Shown one piece after another: positions 38,901 to 46,393 of a stretch of DNA of 64,000 bases. Below the pieces are notes generated by a model. That model was not told the origin of the DNA, did not search any database, and saw nothing but the letters and a program-made list of their open reading frames with translations. Position numbers and translations under genes: made by a program. How positions within the stretch are numbered: the first letter of the stretch is position 1; every line of letters begins with the position of its first letter. The stretch is from Metaphire vulgaris (Eukaryota > Annelida > Clitellata > Crassiclitellata > Megascolecidae). Location of the stretch: contig CM030862.1 of NCBI GenBank assembly GCA_018105865.1, forward strand, positions 620,001 through 684,000. The letters are read 5' to 3'.

Positions 38901-40901
38901 TAACAAATCCAAATGCTCAGCAAAATTAAAATGACAAAAATAGATTTAGCATCTTAATTTCTAAAGTCCAACCCCACATAATGTCAAAAAATTTATTTTC
39001 CAAATAGACATTCACAAGTGAAAATAAGCACTATCTTCATTGGTGCTTTTTGACACATTCCGGTGCTTTGGGACATAACAGGTATGGGCACGTTTGGGCG
39101 CTTTAATACTTAAAGGGTTAAATAAATAAATAAAGATTTAACTAATACTTGGTATACACAAAGCAAAAGGATCAAGATAAGAAGCTGTACTTCAGAACAA
39201 AAAATGGCCTAGAGAGTCATTTATCTGACATATAGTAAAACACACACATATCACTGTTTCTGAATGTAAACCAACCCTATTAGGCAATATGACTTGTATG
39301 TCAACAACAGCCAGTGAGTCACTGTCAGCTGCATCGTCTGCTCGGTTATAGGTGATGTAGATTTTCTCGCCACCTGTGTTATTGACGTTGGCAGACTTTC
39401 CATAAGGAGTTGACTCCAACACTTGGCAACCAGGCTTCGGTTTCTCTTTGCCAGAATACATCACTCTAATTAATGAACAAGATTCTGAATTCATCATTCT
39501 CTATTAAAGGCACGTGCTGAATTACCTTGTTGTCTTAGTGTTAACTGCTAGTGAAAACATTTGAACAATTTTTTACCATCAGTGAGGAATTTGGATTTAA
39601 AACATCTCGTCGGCCACTTGCAAATCAAGCCCTTCTCCACGCACGCCATCACGATGGCATTCAAATGGAAAGCGGCGGCAGTTGGGTTCATTCAAGAACT
39701 TTAATTTTTAAAAGAGGCTCAAGACTCAAAACTTTAGTATGTGATCATTGAGCTGTGGGAAGCCTCATAATCAACTGGGGAGGAGCAATGAAAACCGAGG
39801 CAAGCTAACAATTTGCATTAGCAGATGCAACACTGAAATAATATAATATGACTGTAAGGCAGACTGCTTGTGCCAATTAACCCTTAAACTGCCGTACTCA
39901 GTTACAGTTGCATATAATTACAAAGCACCGGTATGTGGGCAGTTGAAGAGTTAAGATTTTTAATAATTAATCGATAACCACAAATAATATGCCCAAATAA
40001 AACATAAGCCTAACAGTTTATTTTCAAAAGTCTTGGTAAAATATAAGTCCTGGTTATATGTGTGTGTATGTGTGCGTGCACGTGTGCATGCGTGTGTGTG
40101 CTTGCATGTATGAGTGTTAAGTGTACTACTGAAGTGTACTTATTCATAAAATCATACTAGCATATAAGTGTAAAGTGTATAAGTGTAATATATATATTAC
40201 TTGTATAAGTGTAAAATGCTCTAGACTTTGGCCCTTCTTCCATGTTTCTGCTCTATATAAATTGACTTATTAACCTAACCTAACCTGGCATAAATCAGTG
40301 GCCACATATTTGGACCACAGTCATCATGTATGTTGGCAGAGGGAAGTTAGCTGCAGGTATAACAAACATGACATTCAACTGCATATCAATTACATGTAAA
40401 TCTGACCGGATTGGCCAACTCTCTACCCCCCCGGCTGAGTAAAATGACTGCAACTGCAAATTCTCTTTGATCGCCGTAAATATAACAACTTCAAAGTTGG
40501 TCTGCAGCGGGTTCCAAAACAGTCTCAACAATGGGAACATCACAACACAAAGCAATAAAACGCTACAAAAGCAAGGCCACGCTAAAACAATATAAAATTT
40601 AAGCCACCTACCCAAGGTCAATTATCGGAGGCTTGTTCCAACCTCTTTTGTAGCAAAGATACATTTCCGGAGCAAGAACACTCCCGTGGTTAAGGTTTGC
40701 GGGCTGGCCACCAGGGGTCTGCTCGATAACGTGGAATCCCTCCGGGGCCGAATCCCCCTGACTTCTGTTGATAACGGCTACATCGACAATTGGCCATTTC
40801 AACTGAGTTGGTTTCTGGGGAAGGTCGTGCAGAGGCGTCAGAGTTTCTGGCAGTCCCGCAACAATAAAATAATCGATAACACGCCTTTCTTCTGCAGACA
40901 T
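18481..40901 (-). CDS. DENND4-family (Crag-like) Rab guanine nucleotide exchange factor, multi-exon
   Basis: DENND4 proteins are DENN-domain exchange factors for Rab GTPases (Rab10 and relatives) in membrane traffic. Exons joined in order: 40612-40901, 39276-39465, 38672-38728, 38270-38339, 37455-37851, 35990-36056, 35616-35671, 34677-34821, 33957-34050, 32567-32648, 32333-32375, 31316-31456, 30688-30832, 29270-29474, 28976-29038, 28537-28731, 27580-27724, 27091-27219, 26379-26532, 24928-25731, 24122-24320, [gap], 22611-22936, 21837-21987, 20918-20980, 19918-20038, [gap], 18481-18653. The first 21 give about 1,224 residues without a stop. In order these are an N-terminal MABP-type region, u/c/dDENN (about 200-680), a pentatricopeptide-like stretch (about 740-840), a disordered Ser-rich linker and a Cys motif. 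Family members run to about 1,900 residues; this one is shorter mainly in the linker. One short exon is missing in each gap because phases do not match there. Confidence 0.93.
19918..20038 (-). CDS. DENND4 exon 25
   Basis: [20 protein letters not shown], then LWDGNH and [10 protein letters not shown], aligning with the family's I-Q-L-L-W-D-N..P-L-Y-V-S-W-R. Donor AAAT|GTAAGT, phase 1. About 20 codons of the family are missing before the next exon. Confidence 0.82.
20918..20980 (-). CDS. DENND4 exon 24
   Basis: A 63-bp exon, [19 protein letters not shown] plus SS, matching V-W-Y-F-R-R-L-x-L-P-S-x-L. The donor TCA|GTCTTC is weak, but it is the one that keeps phase 0. Confidence 0.82.
21345..21455. 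mobile_element. 111-bp hAT MITE, perfect TSD
   Basis: CAGGGTGCGATTTGTG and ACAAATCGCGCCCTG terminal inverted repeats, flanked by CATATATT on both sides. Same family as 15451-15626 with a shorter interior. Confidence 0.9.
21837..21987 (-). CDS. DENND4 exon 23
   Basis: [20 protein letters not shown] and then HPIIFWNL, matching [11 protein letters not shown] and H-P-I-I-F-W-N-L. Acceptor at 21988 chosen for its better tract; an alternative at 21976 has the same phase. Confidence 0.93.
22266..22447 (+). mobile_element. tRNA-derived SINE (family 2)
   Basis: A-box-like TGCGGTGGAGTAGGGGTAGG near 22274 and B box GGTTCGAATCTGACC at 22326-22340, followed by TAGCCACCTTAGGCAAGTTG. It ends at an (AAT)n tract. 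Confidence 0.75.
22448..22509. repeat. (AAT)n/(ATT)n microsatellite
   Basis: AAT repeats followed by ATT repeats at the 3' end of the SINE, in the intron after DENND4 exon 22. Confidence 0.9.
22611..22936 (-). CDS. DENND4 exon 22 (Ser/Asp-rich)
   Basis: An open frame [20 protein letters not shown] to KSDDSINR, low in conserved motifs but with a good donor (AACAG|GTTTCA) whose phase matches the next exon. Its own acceptor (AAAAG) gives phase 0, which does not fit exon 21, so a short exon must lie at 22937-24121. Confidence 0.7.
22937..24121. other. Intron holding an unfound DENND4 exon
   Basis: The exons on either side have clashing phases (2 and 0), so a short coding exon is expected here; relatives have a C-P-F-C stretch at this place. 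I could not identify it. The interval also holds a SINE at 23600-23760. Confidence 0.5.
23600..23760 (-). mobile_element. SINE fragment (family 2) with Deu-like body
   Basis: On the minus strand, a B-box-like GATTTGAATCTGACC (23710-23731) is followed by TAGCCACCTGTGTAGCGAC, as in the SINE at 22266. Further on comes GAGGAAGGCAATGGGTAAC, which resembles the conserved Deu-domain core. Confidence 0.55.
24122..24320 (-). CDS. DENND4 exon 21 (Cys motif)
   Basis: [10 protein letters not shown], then [20 protein letters not shown], matching the family's C-x-x-C..[11 protein letters not shown]. In relatives a second C-P-F-C follows shortly and probably completes a zinc site. Here it is not in this exon (donor ACCAG|GTCAGT, phase 2). 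Confidence 0.92.
24928..25731 (-). CDS. DENND4 exon 20 (disordered linker)
   Basis: An 804-bp exon rich in Ser, Lys, Asp and Asn, starting [16 protein letters not shown]. It includes [11 protein letters not shown], a basic Ser motif of the kind phosphorylated in this linker, and [20 protein letters not shown], a likely amphipathic helix. It is the large low-complexity linker between the PPR-like part and the C-terminal module. Ends ACTG|GTAAAC. Confidence 0.88.
26379..26532 (-). CDS. DENND4 exon 19
   Basis: [10 protein letters not shown] then WTKLRNVV, matching V-V-L-E-S..P-S-S and W-T-K-V-R-N-V-V. I place the donor at CAAG|GTAGGG (phase 1), which is the one that fits the next exon. The open frame runs on to 26320, but that end gives a phase clash. 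Confidence 0.85.
27091..27219 (-). CDS. DENND4 exon 18 (PPR-like)
   Basis: [20 protein letters not shown] then [11 protein letters not shown]. The P-N-A-I-T-Y-G-x-Y-N-K string is the hallmark PPR-like motif of DENND4 proteins. Confidence 0.95.
27297..27349. repeat. Imperfect (ATT)n microsatellite
   Basis: ATT-rich triplets between DENND4 exons 17 and 18, 78 bp upstream of the exon 18 acceptor. Confidence 0.8.
27580..27724 (-). CDS. DENND4 exon 17 (PPR-like start)
   Basis: [19 protein letters not shown] and then [16 protein letters not shown], matching C-Y-S-L-W-F-I-C-L-P and the helical pentatricopeptide-like repeats. Ends DE|GTTAGT in phase 0. Confidence 0.93.
27826..28104 (+). mobile_element. 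tRNA-headed SINE with Deu-like body (family 3)
   Basis: A box TAGCAGAGTGGTA (27829-27841) and B box GGGTTCAATACCC (27872-27884) lie at tRNA spacing. The body contains GGGGAAAGTAATGACAACCTA (27976-27996) and the tail CCAACGCTCGGACTCGAGTA then ACCTACCTTTACCTTTA. Body core and tail are shared with the 5S-headed SINE at 35262-35570. Confidence 0.8.
28537..28731 (-). CDS. DENND4 exon 16
   Basis: [19 protein letters not shown], a variable region, then [14 protein letters not shown], matching R-T-K-Q-E-I-K. Donor GCTAA|GTATGC, phase 2. Confidence 0.88.
28976..29038 (-). CDS. DENND4 exon 15
   Basis: A 63-bp exon beginning [15 protein letters not shown], matching H-T-V-F-I-M-P-P-E. Splice sites ATTTTAG and TTTAG|GTTAGC. 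Confidence 0.85.
29270..29474 (-). CDS. DENND4 exon 14 (dDENN)
   Basis: [10 protein letters not shown], then [15 protein letters not shown] and [12 protein letters not shown], closely matching dDENN of this family. Donor TTGAG|GTTTGA, phase 2. Confidence 0.93.
29689..30237. mobile_element. hAT element (GGCGGCCCGCGGGCC family) with LINE insertion
   Basis: It begins CAGGGGTATTCAGCTGGCGG and ends TTGGTTGAATACCTCTG; flanks GTCTATGC and GTCTATGG agree at 7 of 8 bases. A LINE 3' end inserted into it at about 29837-30110. The ends are homologous to those of 54160-56298. Confidence 0.88.
29837..30110 (-). mobile_element. LINE 3' end inserted in a hAT element
   Basis: On the minus strand a frame reads [20 protein letters not shown] and ends [16 protein letters not shown] then stop, the usual last residues of many LINE ORF2 proteins. 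A GAA/AAAG-rich tail follows. The 11-bp direct repeat GTTTTCAACTT at 29826-29836 and 30111-30121 is its target-site duplication. Confidence 0.85.
30688..30832 (-). CDS. DENND4 exon 13 (dDENN start)
   Basis: [20 protein letters not shown] matches the family's [11 protein letters not shown] stretch. The exon ends at CAAG|GTTTCT, phase 1. Confidence 0.93.
31316..31456 (-). CDS. DENND4 exon 12
   Basis: [20 protein letters not shown] and on to FKGRRKL: a charged helical linker between cDENN and dDENN, in phase 0 at both ends. Confidence 0.85.
31530..31860 (-). pseudogene. LINE ORF2 3' fragment
   Basis: Minus-strand broken frames read [18 protein letters not shown] and then [15 protein letters not shown], the C-terminal region of LINE ORF2. 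It is 5'-truncated and frameshifted, in the intron before DENND4 exon 12. Confidence 0.7.
32333..32375 (-). CDS. DENND4 exon 11
   Basis: A 43-bp exon, [15 protein letters not shown], between clear splice sites (CATTCAG and CAAG|GTAATT). It corresponds to the L-P-K-K-P stretch of relatives. Confidence 0.8.
32567..32648 (-). CDS. DENND4 exon 10
   Basis: [20 protein letters not shown] then IDTCTIT, matching G-V-D-S-R-Y-F-D..D-P-P. The donor ACAGT|GTACGA gives phase 2, which fits the next acceptor. Confidence 0.9.
33133..33832. repeat. 19-bp minisatellite, about 37 copies
   Basis: Units of CACATATTAGGAGATATAC with variants lacking the ATA or carrying AGAAGATAT, GCCACATA or ACACCACA. It lies in the intron between DENND4 exons 9 and 10. 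Confidence 0.95.
33957..34050 (-). CDS. DENND4 exon 9
   Basis: [20 protein letters not shown] followed by PTPFIIG, the canonical cDENN continuation. Acceptor CTCTCAG, donor TTG|GTAAGC. Confidence 0.95.
34281..34657. mobile_element. hAT-like element beside DENND4 exon 8
   Basis: Left end CAGGCCCGCTGAGGGG, right end TCTCTCGAAGGGCCTG, with internal CTGACAAGCAAAAAATGTCA (34483-34502). No convincing target-site duplication. Its right end lies 19 bp from the exon 8 donor. Confidence 0.6.
34677..34821 (-). CDS. DENND4 exon 8 (cDENN core)
   Basis: [20 protein letters not shown] and then [20 protein letters not shown], the most conserved part of cDENN in this family. Donor TCG|GTGAGC. A hAT-like element ends 19 bp beyond the donor. 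Confidence 0.95.
35151..35185. repeat. (TA)n microsatellite
   Basis: Uninterrupted TA dinucleotides in the intron between DENND4 exons 7 and 8. Confidence 0.9.
35262..35570 (+). mobile_element. 5S rRNA-headed SINE (SINE3/Deu-like)
   Basis: The head CAGAAGTTAAGCAGAACTGA (35293-35312) and GGTTGGACGGGCAACTGCCC (35325-35344) match the internal promoter of 5S rRNA (GAAGTTAAGCAG and TTGGATGGGAGACCGCC). The body has GGGGAAAGCACAATGGCAAA (35442-35461), like the Deu-domain core. The tail CCAAACGCTCAGAATCGAGC (35529-35548) and TTACCTTACATTACC match the tRNA-headed SINE at 27826. It is not a functional 5S gene, since the 5' part is missing. Confidence 0.8.
35616..35671 (-). CDS. DENND4 exon 7
   Basis: A 56-bp exon, [18 protein letters not shown], at the start of cDENN. 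Acceptor GTGGTAG, donor AAAAG|GTAATT. Confidence 0.85.
35889..35980. repeat. (TA)n then (TATG)n/(TG)n tract
   Basis: A long TA run grading into GTAT and GT repeats, ending about 10 bp from the DENND4 exon 6 donor. Confidence 0.95.
35990..36056 (-). CDS. DENND4 exon 6
   Basis: [20 protein letters not shown] followed by VQ, aligning with the family's H-I-S-H-F-M...P-R-I-L-V-Q linker between uDENN and cDENN. Acceptor GACTTAG, donor CAG|GTATTG. A (TA)n/(TG)n tract starts about 10 bp into the intron. Confidence 0.9.
36480..36570. repeat. Short tandem repeats (GAAT)n and (ACAATGTACA)n
   Basis: GAATGAATGAATGAGG followed by about four ~10-bp units of ACAATGTACA, in the intron before DENND4 exon 5. 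Confidence 0.6.
37023..37119. mobile_element. 97-bp Tc1/mariner (pogo-like) MITE
   Basis: It begins CAGTAAAACTCCATTAACAG and ends GCTAACGGGGCTTCACTG, with TA on both sides. The CAGT...ACTCC terminus and the TA duplication fit a pogo-type mariner MITE. Confidence 0.65.
37455..37851 (-). CDS. DENND4 exon 5 (uDENN region)
   Basis: The longest exon of the DENN module begins [10 protein letters not shown] and contains [34 protein letters not shown] and [20 protein letters not shown], all diagnostic of the DENND4 uDENN part. Donor GAAAG|GTAATT, phase 2. Confidence 0.95.
38270..38339 (-). CDS. DENND4 exon 4
   Basis: [22 protein letters not shown], closely matching the family's [10 protein letters not shown] stretch before the uDENN part. 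Acceptor TTGTAG, donor GCTG|GTAGGT, phase 0 to 1. Confidence 0.88.
38672..38728 (-). CDS. DENND4 exon 3 with GC donor
   Basis: A 57-bp exon, [19 protein letters not shown], matching the PPHTFCK..KNLN.GM stretch of the family. The only donor that keeps phase 0 with the next exon is ATG|GCAAGT, a classic GC-AG intron. The nearby GT would shift the frame. Confidence 0.85.
39276..39465 (-). CDS. DENND4 exon 2
   Basis: The acceptor ATTAG|AG completes a Gly codon and gives [15 protein letters not shown], continuing the N-terminal region to [14 protein letters not shown]. The donor is AGG|GTTGGT, phase 0. Confidence 0.9.
40612..40901 (-). CDS. DENND4 exon 1 (start codon)
   Basis: The frame opens at ATG 40901-40899 with [20 protein letters not shown], matching the family's usual D-Y-F-V-V-A-G-L start. 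An upstream in-frame ATG at 40946 would add 15 residues that relatives lack, so I prefer the inner one. The exon ends at G|GTAGGT in phase 2. It encodes the start of the MABP-type region, including YLCYKRG. Confidence 0.9.
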
Positions 40902-42651
40902 CGCTTCGTGTAGAATTGAACAAAGTCTTTGGCACGAAAACTTCACAGCATACGTAGAAAAATATTTACTGACGTTTGAAAATGAGATTTTATTTGCAAA
41001 GATTTATAAAAGTTAATCAAAAGTCAGTCAATTATTCTGTAAAGCTAAGCAGCATTTCAATAAAGCAGCACAAAAATCATGTTTTACATAGATTCCTTTA
41101 CCAATGTGAGTTTCTGAAGAAAGCATTTTCAGGCATGTATTATTTGCACCTTCTATATGTTTTCTTCTAAGTTTATAAAGCACAAATCAGTCATACAATA
41201 CAGTGACACTGTACTAAAGATAGGAAAACAATTCTTGCAGCTGATTCAATGGAAATGTAAAAATCAACCAATCAATCAGCATAAACTAAAAATCAACTGT
41301 TCTAATACTCAAAATGTAATGCGTCAAATGTAATGCAATGGAATATCTGTATAGCGCCCCATGTAAACAAATTACCCAGAAGTGCTCCTGCTACATTACT
41401 GCACTGCAAAATGAATCAAATGATGTTACGCCAAATCAAACAAGGCAATATTACAACGGAGACTAAATAATTTATCGTCATCCATGAGGAGTTTCCTGTC
41501 ACAAACTGCAAAAACGCGCACCAGAACCTCAACTATAGCGTTTCCAGTAGGCTATTAGTAAAATCGAAATCGTCTTTCCTATAGCTATATCACCCTGAGG
41601 CAGTAAGGATAACCAGCTACAATAGTACTTCCTGCAAAAGCGCCGTATAAATCCATGAGATGTAACTTACTTTTAATTAGCGACAAATAATAATAATTAT
41701 GCAACTCTATAGCATCATTTTTAATACCCAAGGGTATCAATTGGTGGTACTTCAAATCCATCCGCAAAAGACCAGGTCATTTCAGAGATCAGTCAGAGGG
41801 AAACAGCAAGACAGACTATGGAGGAAATGCTAATTGGAAGAGATGTGTTTTAAGCCTAGATCTGAAAATACTCAATGAATTGAAAGATCTGACAAGTAGA
41901 GGGAGAGAGTTCCAGATTTTGGGCCCAGAAATAGAAAACGCACTCTTACCAATTTCAGTATTGGTTATAGGTGCATAAATGAATCAGCAAACCTTGTTGA
42001 GTGACAATGTTTCCGGTGGTTTGACACGTACTCGGCAGCCTCCGAACGAATAAAGATTTACTGCGAATTCTTCGGCATTCGACCAAATAAATTAGCAGAA
42101 AATCTGTCCTCAAATATTACCATTCGCCCGACCGATTAATCAGAAAATTCGCAAATAATTAAAAAAATTCAATCCACAGTCCTTGTTTGTCAACAGTCAG
42201 AATCGCCGCTACAGATTTTTTAAAATATCGAGCCTAGTTTCAATAACACAATTAGTCCCAACAAGAGTTTCACCAAGAATTTGTTATTTTAGTCCGAATT
42301 TTTATTAATACTTATACTGTCGCCATGAAAGTGCATAATAGTAATTATTATTATAATTATTACATACCGTTTTTCATATCCATGGTTAACGAGGATTCGG
42401 ATGTCAGACTCAGTACACTTCTTCATCTGACCGACGTGTTAGTCTGCATGCAGTAGTCTTGAATATTGCAATTATCTTTTACCTGGCATCTCGAAGACTA
42501 GGCCTACTCTATAGAGTCTGCAGCAAATTTGGAACTAAACAGTTCGAGCCAGTATGGAAGCATCGTTTAATGTGCTCATTGGTGTCAGGTTCAATTTTTC
42601 TGCTTCATGAATAATAATTAGGCCTATTCGTGATGATGGGCTCCTTGAGGT
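40902..42651. other. Upstream flank of DENND4
   Basis: The presumed promoter region and 5' untranslated exon(s) of DENND4 lie here. I see no clear core promoter, CpG island or upstream exon, and no other gene. Confidence 0.4.
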
Positions 42652-42962
42652 CAGTGCATGGCGGTTCTACGTGGAGGATGAGTGGGGATGCATCCCCCAC
42701 CGGACTTCCGGACTTTTTTCGCTTGTGAAACCTATCTTTGGGTAAAAATCTAGTAAAACTACTAGGAAAGCTGCGGATGACCTTTTTTGCCTGTCAACCT
42801 ATTTTTCGGTAAAAATGTAGTAAACTAGGGGAAAATCCCCTTTTAATTGTCAACCTTTTTCAGCAAAGTTTTTTTCCTCCTCTTTTCATCCCCCACCAAC
42901 TTCCTATCTTCTTATAAATTTATTTCATCCCCCACCAAGAAACCTGCATGGAACCGCCACTG
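42652..42962. mobile_element. Non-autonomous hAT element
   Basis: CAGTGCATGGCGGTTCTACG at the left and CATGGAACCGCCACTG at the right, flanked by CTTGAGGT and CTTGAGAC (6 of 8). The interior has two copies of TTTTTTCGCTTGTGAAACC / TTTTTTGCCTGTCAACC, the shared motif. Confidence 0.75.
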
Positions 42963-43093
42963 CTTGAGACGGGTAGGCCCCTACTAGGGGCTTACATTGG
43001 GCCAGAAGGAGACAGACATTAACACTATAGTAATCATAGGTGGGTTTTAGGTGGTTTAGAAGGATTTTTTATGTGTTGAGAACTACTGTCACT

Positions 43094-43259
43094 CATAGGT
43101 GAATTTTATTAAAGGCTAGGGAGTTAAGCCTATACCCAACTAATCCCACCAAAACAAAAAAATGTTTTTTCCATCAACACCAGGTCTGTCGCGTGCTGGA
43201 TGGCACCCCCAGACCCCCATGCTAGCCTACCCAAATATTAAACTCTAAATCCGCCTATG
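43094..43259. mobile_element. hAT MITE (CATAGGCGGATTTAGAG family), perfect TSD
   Basis: Ends CATAGGTGAATTTTATTAAA and CTAAATCCGCCTATG, flanked by CTGTCACT on both sides. A copy in the opposite orientation is at 57623-57807. Confidence 0.88.
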
Positions 43260-43625
43260 CTGTCACTCCCTCTACAGTCTGCATTTAGGCCTATAGGCCT
43301 AGGCCCCTATATGCATATATAGCGTATCGTAAAGAAACATCATGAATTATTCGTCGTTTGAGTATAGGGCCTATAGGCCTATTTAAAACGCTTGTCAAGA
43401 ACGTATTTTCAAAATCTTCACTAAGCTTGTTTCCAAAGCATTTCAGCTGAACGTCTTTTCGCCGTCGAATTTTCTGCATGTTCGTACGGGCGCGCTTTAC
43501 TCAAGACGATTAATAGGCCTACTATGCACATCGCCTTTAAACCGATATGTTTAGTCAGTCAGTCAGGCAGACATATCAGGTAGTCGGTCGGTCGGTCGGT
43601 CGGTGAAGCAGTCAGAGTCGGTCAG

Positions 43626-43895
43626 CAGAGACGTCATTTCACCGTTTTTCAGGGGGGGGGGCAAAACACTTTCAGCCTGACAAGTTACAAGTTTGCAAAA
43701 AAGTTGACGACCTTTTTTTGCTTGTCAGTCATTTTCACGGGGTTAGTTACTTCAGATTACTCGATATCAACAAGCACTCCGTCACGCCTTTAGGACATAT
43801 AAAAAACTAAATAACACAAACATTGGCGAAAAAAATTTTTGTCCTAAAAATCAGGGGGGGGCAAATGCCCCCCCTGCCCCCAAATGACGTCCCTG
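43626..43895. mobile_element. Non-autonomous hAT element, perfect TSD
   Basis: CAGAGACGTCATTTCACCG and CAAATGACGTCCCTG ends, flanked by TCGGTCAG on both sides. It landed in a (GTCG)n/(GTCA)n tract, so part of the flank identity could reflect that repeat. The interior has TTTTTTTGCTTGTCAGTC. Confidence 0.8.
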
Positions 43896-44170
43896 TCGGT
43901 CAGTCAGTCAGTCAGTCAGCCCACCCCAGTCGCTACACCTCTGCCGTTGCCTAAGTTAGGCCCCGATGCTATGTATGCTTCCGAGAAAATTGCAATAAAG
44001 GTTGGACCTTGTTTCTCTATAGAAAGTCTAGAGACTATAACCACCATTTAAAGTGACTCGTTAATAATATATAGAACTCCAAAACGTATTTACATAAGGC
44101 AATGCAGAGTTGTTAGGTCTACCAAAAACAAAATCGAGCAGCCTGCGAGCTACCGCGTAGTAGACCTAAG

Positions 44171-45252
44171 CAGTGGCGGCTCCAGGATTTGGCAAGTGGG
44201 GGCCGTTGGGCAGTGATGTGAAGCCTTGGTCTTGGTCTTGGCCTCGAGGCTGCCTCGAGGCCGGATTTTGAAGCCTTGGCCTTGGCCTTGTGGTCTAATG
44301 TCTTGGTCTTGGTCTTGGCCTCGTGGGTTAGTGCCTTGGACTTGGCCTTGGTCTTGGAAGCAAGTGCCTTGGTCACATCACAAGGCACTGATGGCAGCTA
44401 TAGTTTGTCATTACAACATGTGTACAATCAACAGTTATTCGTTTGATCCAGATTCTGACTACAACATTTTTCCTGAGAGGAATTTCATGAGCTTGAGGCC
44501 ACTGTTTTCTATAGGCTTCTTTGTGTGCCTGCAACTTCGACCCCATTGAAAGAGTATTTTCACAAGGAGGAATTGTAATGAGACCGCATCGAGCCAGGCT
44601 TGGGAATGAGCTGCTTGAAACGTTGATGTTCTTGCGCTGCAATGGCACATAAGTGAAATGAGCAGTTTTTTGTTTAAATAATGACAACATCTTTATTATT
44701 ATAGCTGCAAGTAACTGAAAACCCAAAAGCTGATTGCAGAATGCAGATCATAATAACTAAAATGTTCACTGCATTATTACACATTTACAAAACAACAAGA
44801 TTGGCTAGTTTATTAGTAGGCTGTGGTGCTAGCTCTTTCACATAGTACAATAGTGTAGCAATTGTCAGCACTACTGTAGTGTACATATTTCATATTTATA
44901 TTACATTACGAGTGTTACCCTGCCGATAGTTAAGATGGATCGAAGCCTTGGCCTTGGCCTTGGCCTTGAGTGAAATGTCTTGGCCTTGGCCTTGGTCTTG
45001 TAGGTCACTGCCTCGGCCTTGGCCTTGAAGCTCAGAGTCTTGGTCTTGGCCTTGGTCTTGAGGGCTAGTGTCTTGGCCTTGGCCTTGTACTGGACTGCCT
45101 TGGTCACATCACTGCCGTTGGGGTGGCAACTTCTAATCATGGGGCCAAACATTTGTTGTTATGAATGTAGCATTAAGTATAGGGTCCCAACTGGGGGGCA
45201 GGCACTCAATAGGGGCACGGGCCCCCCTGGCCCTCCGGTGGAGCCGCCACTG
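44171..45252. mobile_element. hAT MITE split by a second hAT element
   Basis: Left end CAGTGGCGGCTCCAGGATTT, right end GGTGGAGCCGCCACTG, flanks GACCTAAG and GGCCTATG (6 of 8). Removing the inner element (44211-45122) leaves about 170 bp, similar to the related copy at 48148-48346. Confidence 0.75.
44211..45114. mobile_element. hAT element with CTTGGC hexamer arrays, perfect TSD
   Basis: Ends CAGTGATGTGA and TCACATCACTG are perfect inverted repeats, flanked by CCGTTGGG on both sides (44203-44210, 45115-45122). Both subterminal regions (44221-44390 and 44940-45105) are imperfect (CTTGGC/CTTGGT)n arrays in the same orientation. The unique middle has no coding frame of note. Confidence 0.9.
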
Positions 45253-45506
45253 GGCCTATGTCTAAAAGTACGAAATTATAGCGTTGCAATAGTCTTACTC
45301 TGGTTACGCAATATAGGCCACCGTCAGTACGCTTGCAATGGCTTCAACGATAAACATGCCTGCAACCAGTAGGCATATTTCAATGCAGTTCGTTCGTAAT
45401 TTCACACCTATCATTATACTCTATACTAGGCCTATATTATACATTGCTTTGGGGCCTACAGTGGTTTTCAACACAGGAGAAATCCTGCTAAACCGTTTGA
45501 AATCCA

Positions 45507-45586
<80 letters not shown>
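45507..45586. repeat. (ATT)n microsatellite
   Basis: About 26 uninterrupted triplets. The flank TTATAACGGACTCGGTTATAAAGC resembles mariner/pogo termini. Confidence 0.95.
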
Positions 45587-45784
45587 CTTAAAACTTTGTT
45601 ATAACGGACTCGGTTATAAAGCATGCTCGGTTACAAAGTAGGCCCACCGCAATGTACGGTGCCGTGTGATGTGCCACCGTATTGGATTGTATTGGATATA
45701 GGCCTATAACGTACTTCGGATATAACGTACTCAGTTTTACAGGGCCGCTAAGTACGTACACGGTGCAATTCCAGGAAGAAGAGC

Positions 45785-45943
45785 TTAAGGGTCAGGGTTA
45801 ACCAAAGATAACTTGGCTCGACAACTTAATTCCGAACCTGGACGGGACTTATTACGGCCTACCAAACCATGAGAGCAACTAACGACAGGCAGCAGTGGAA
45901 ATGGATAGTCCATAGTGTGAACAACCCTCGGAACGAGGAAGGT
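45785..45943 (+). pseudogene. LINE ORF2 C-terminal end
   Basis: The frame ending AYQTMRATNDRQQWKWIVHS, then VNNPRNEEG and stop, is a typical LINE ORF2 C terminus. It runs straight into a (GAA)n tail, as in the LINE ends at 52020 and 57120. Confidence 0.7.
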
Positions 45944-46046
45944 TGAAGAAGAAGAAGAAAAGAAGAAGAAGAAGAAGAAGAAGAAGAAGAAGAAGAAGAA
46001 GAAGAAGAAGAAGAAGAAGAAGAAGAAGAAGAAGAAGAAGAAGAAG
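45944..46046. repeat. (GAA)n microsatellite
   Basis: About 34 GAA/AAG triplets forming the 3' tail of the LINE end. It lies within 135 bp downstream of the kinase gene's stop codon, so it may be transcribed in that 3' untranslated region. Confidence 0.95.
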
Positions 46047-46179
46047 CTATATAGGGGCCTAAGTACGTTATAACGAAGTTCTACTGTTATTGCACTGTGC
46101 ATCCGTTCAAGAATACCACAGAATTAGCAATTATGACGCTGTCTTTCTAACGCTCCAACAGGGCAGCTGTCGATCGGTG

Positions 46180-46393
46180 CTAATGGTGGTCTTGGCAGCT
46201 GGGACTTCGAGGCGTCGGCGGCGCCTCCTCCGATTCCGATTTGCCTCTGCGAACAATGTTTTGGTAGAGGATGGAGCTTTCCCGAGCGCCCGGTTTTACC
46301 GACTCCACTATGTTCTGAATGTTGTCGACGAGCTCCAGGAACGAAGGTCGCTTCTGTTGATCCACCTCCCAACATCCGGTCATTATCTCGTAG
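46180..46393 (-). CDS. RTK exon p: end of kinase domain and C-terminal tail
   Basis: [20 protein letters not shown] (subdomain XI), then a tail with LYQNIV and a Pro/Ser-rich end SPSCQDHH before TAG (46180-46182). Y-Q-N-I fits the Y-x-N consensus for the GRB2 SH2 domain. Confidence 0.95.

Noticed and set aside
44119..45152. Lys/Ala/Thr-rich repeat proteins on the minus strand (AKAKT)
   Set aside because: They are translations of the CTTGGC hexamer arrays of the hAT element at 44211-45114.
45338..46102. Long frames made of poly-Tyr, poly-Phe, poly-Ile or poly-Asn (also at 18386, 50357, 52200, 53325, 61581)
   Set aside because: These are ATT/AAT and GAA microsatellites read in open frames.
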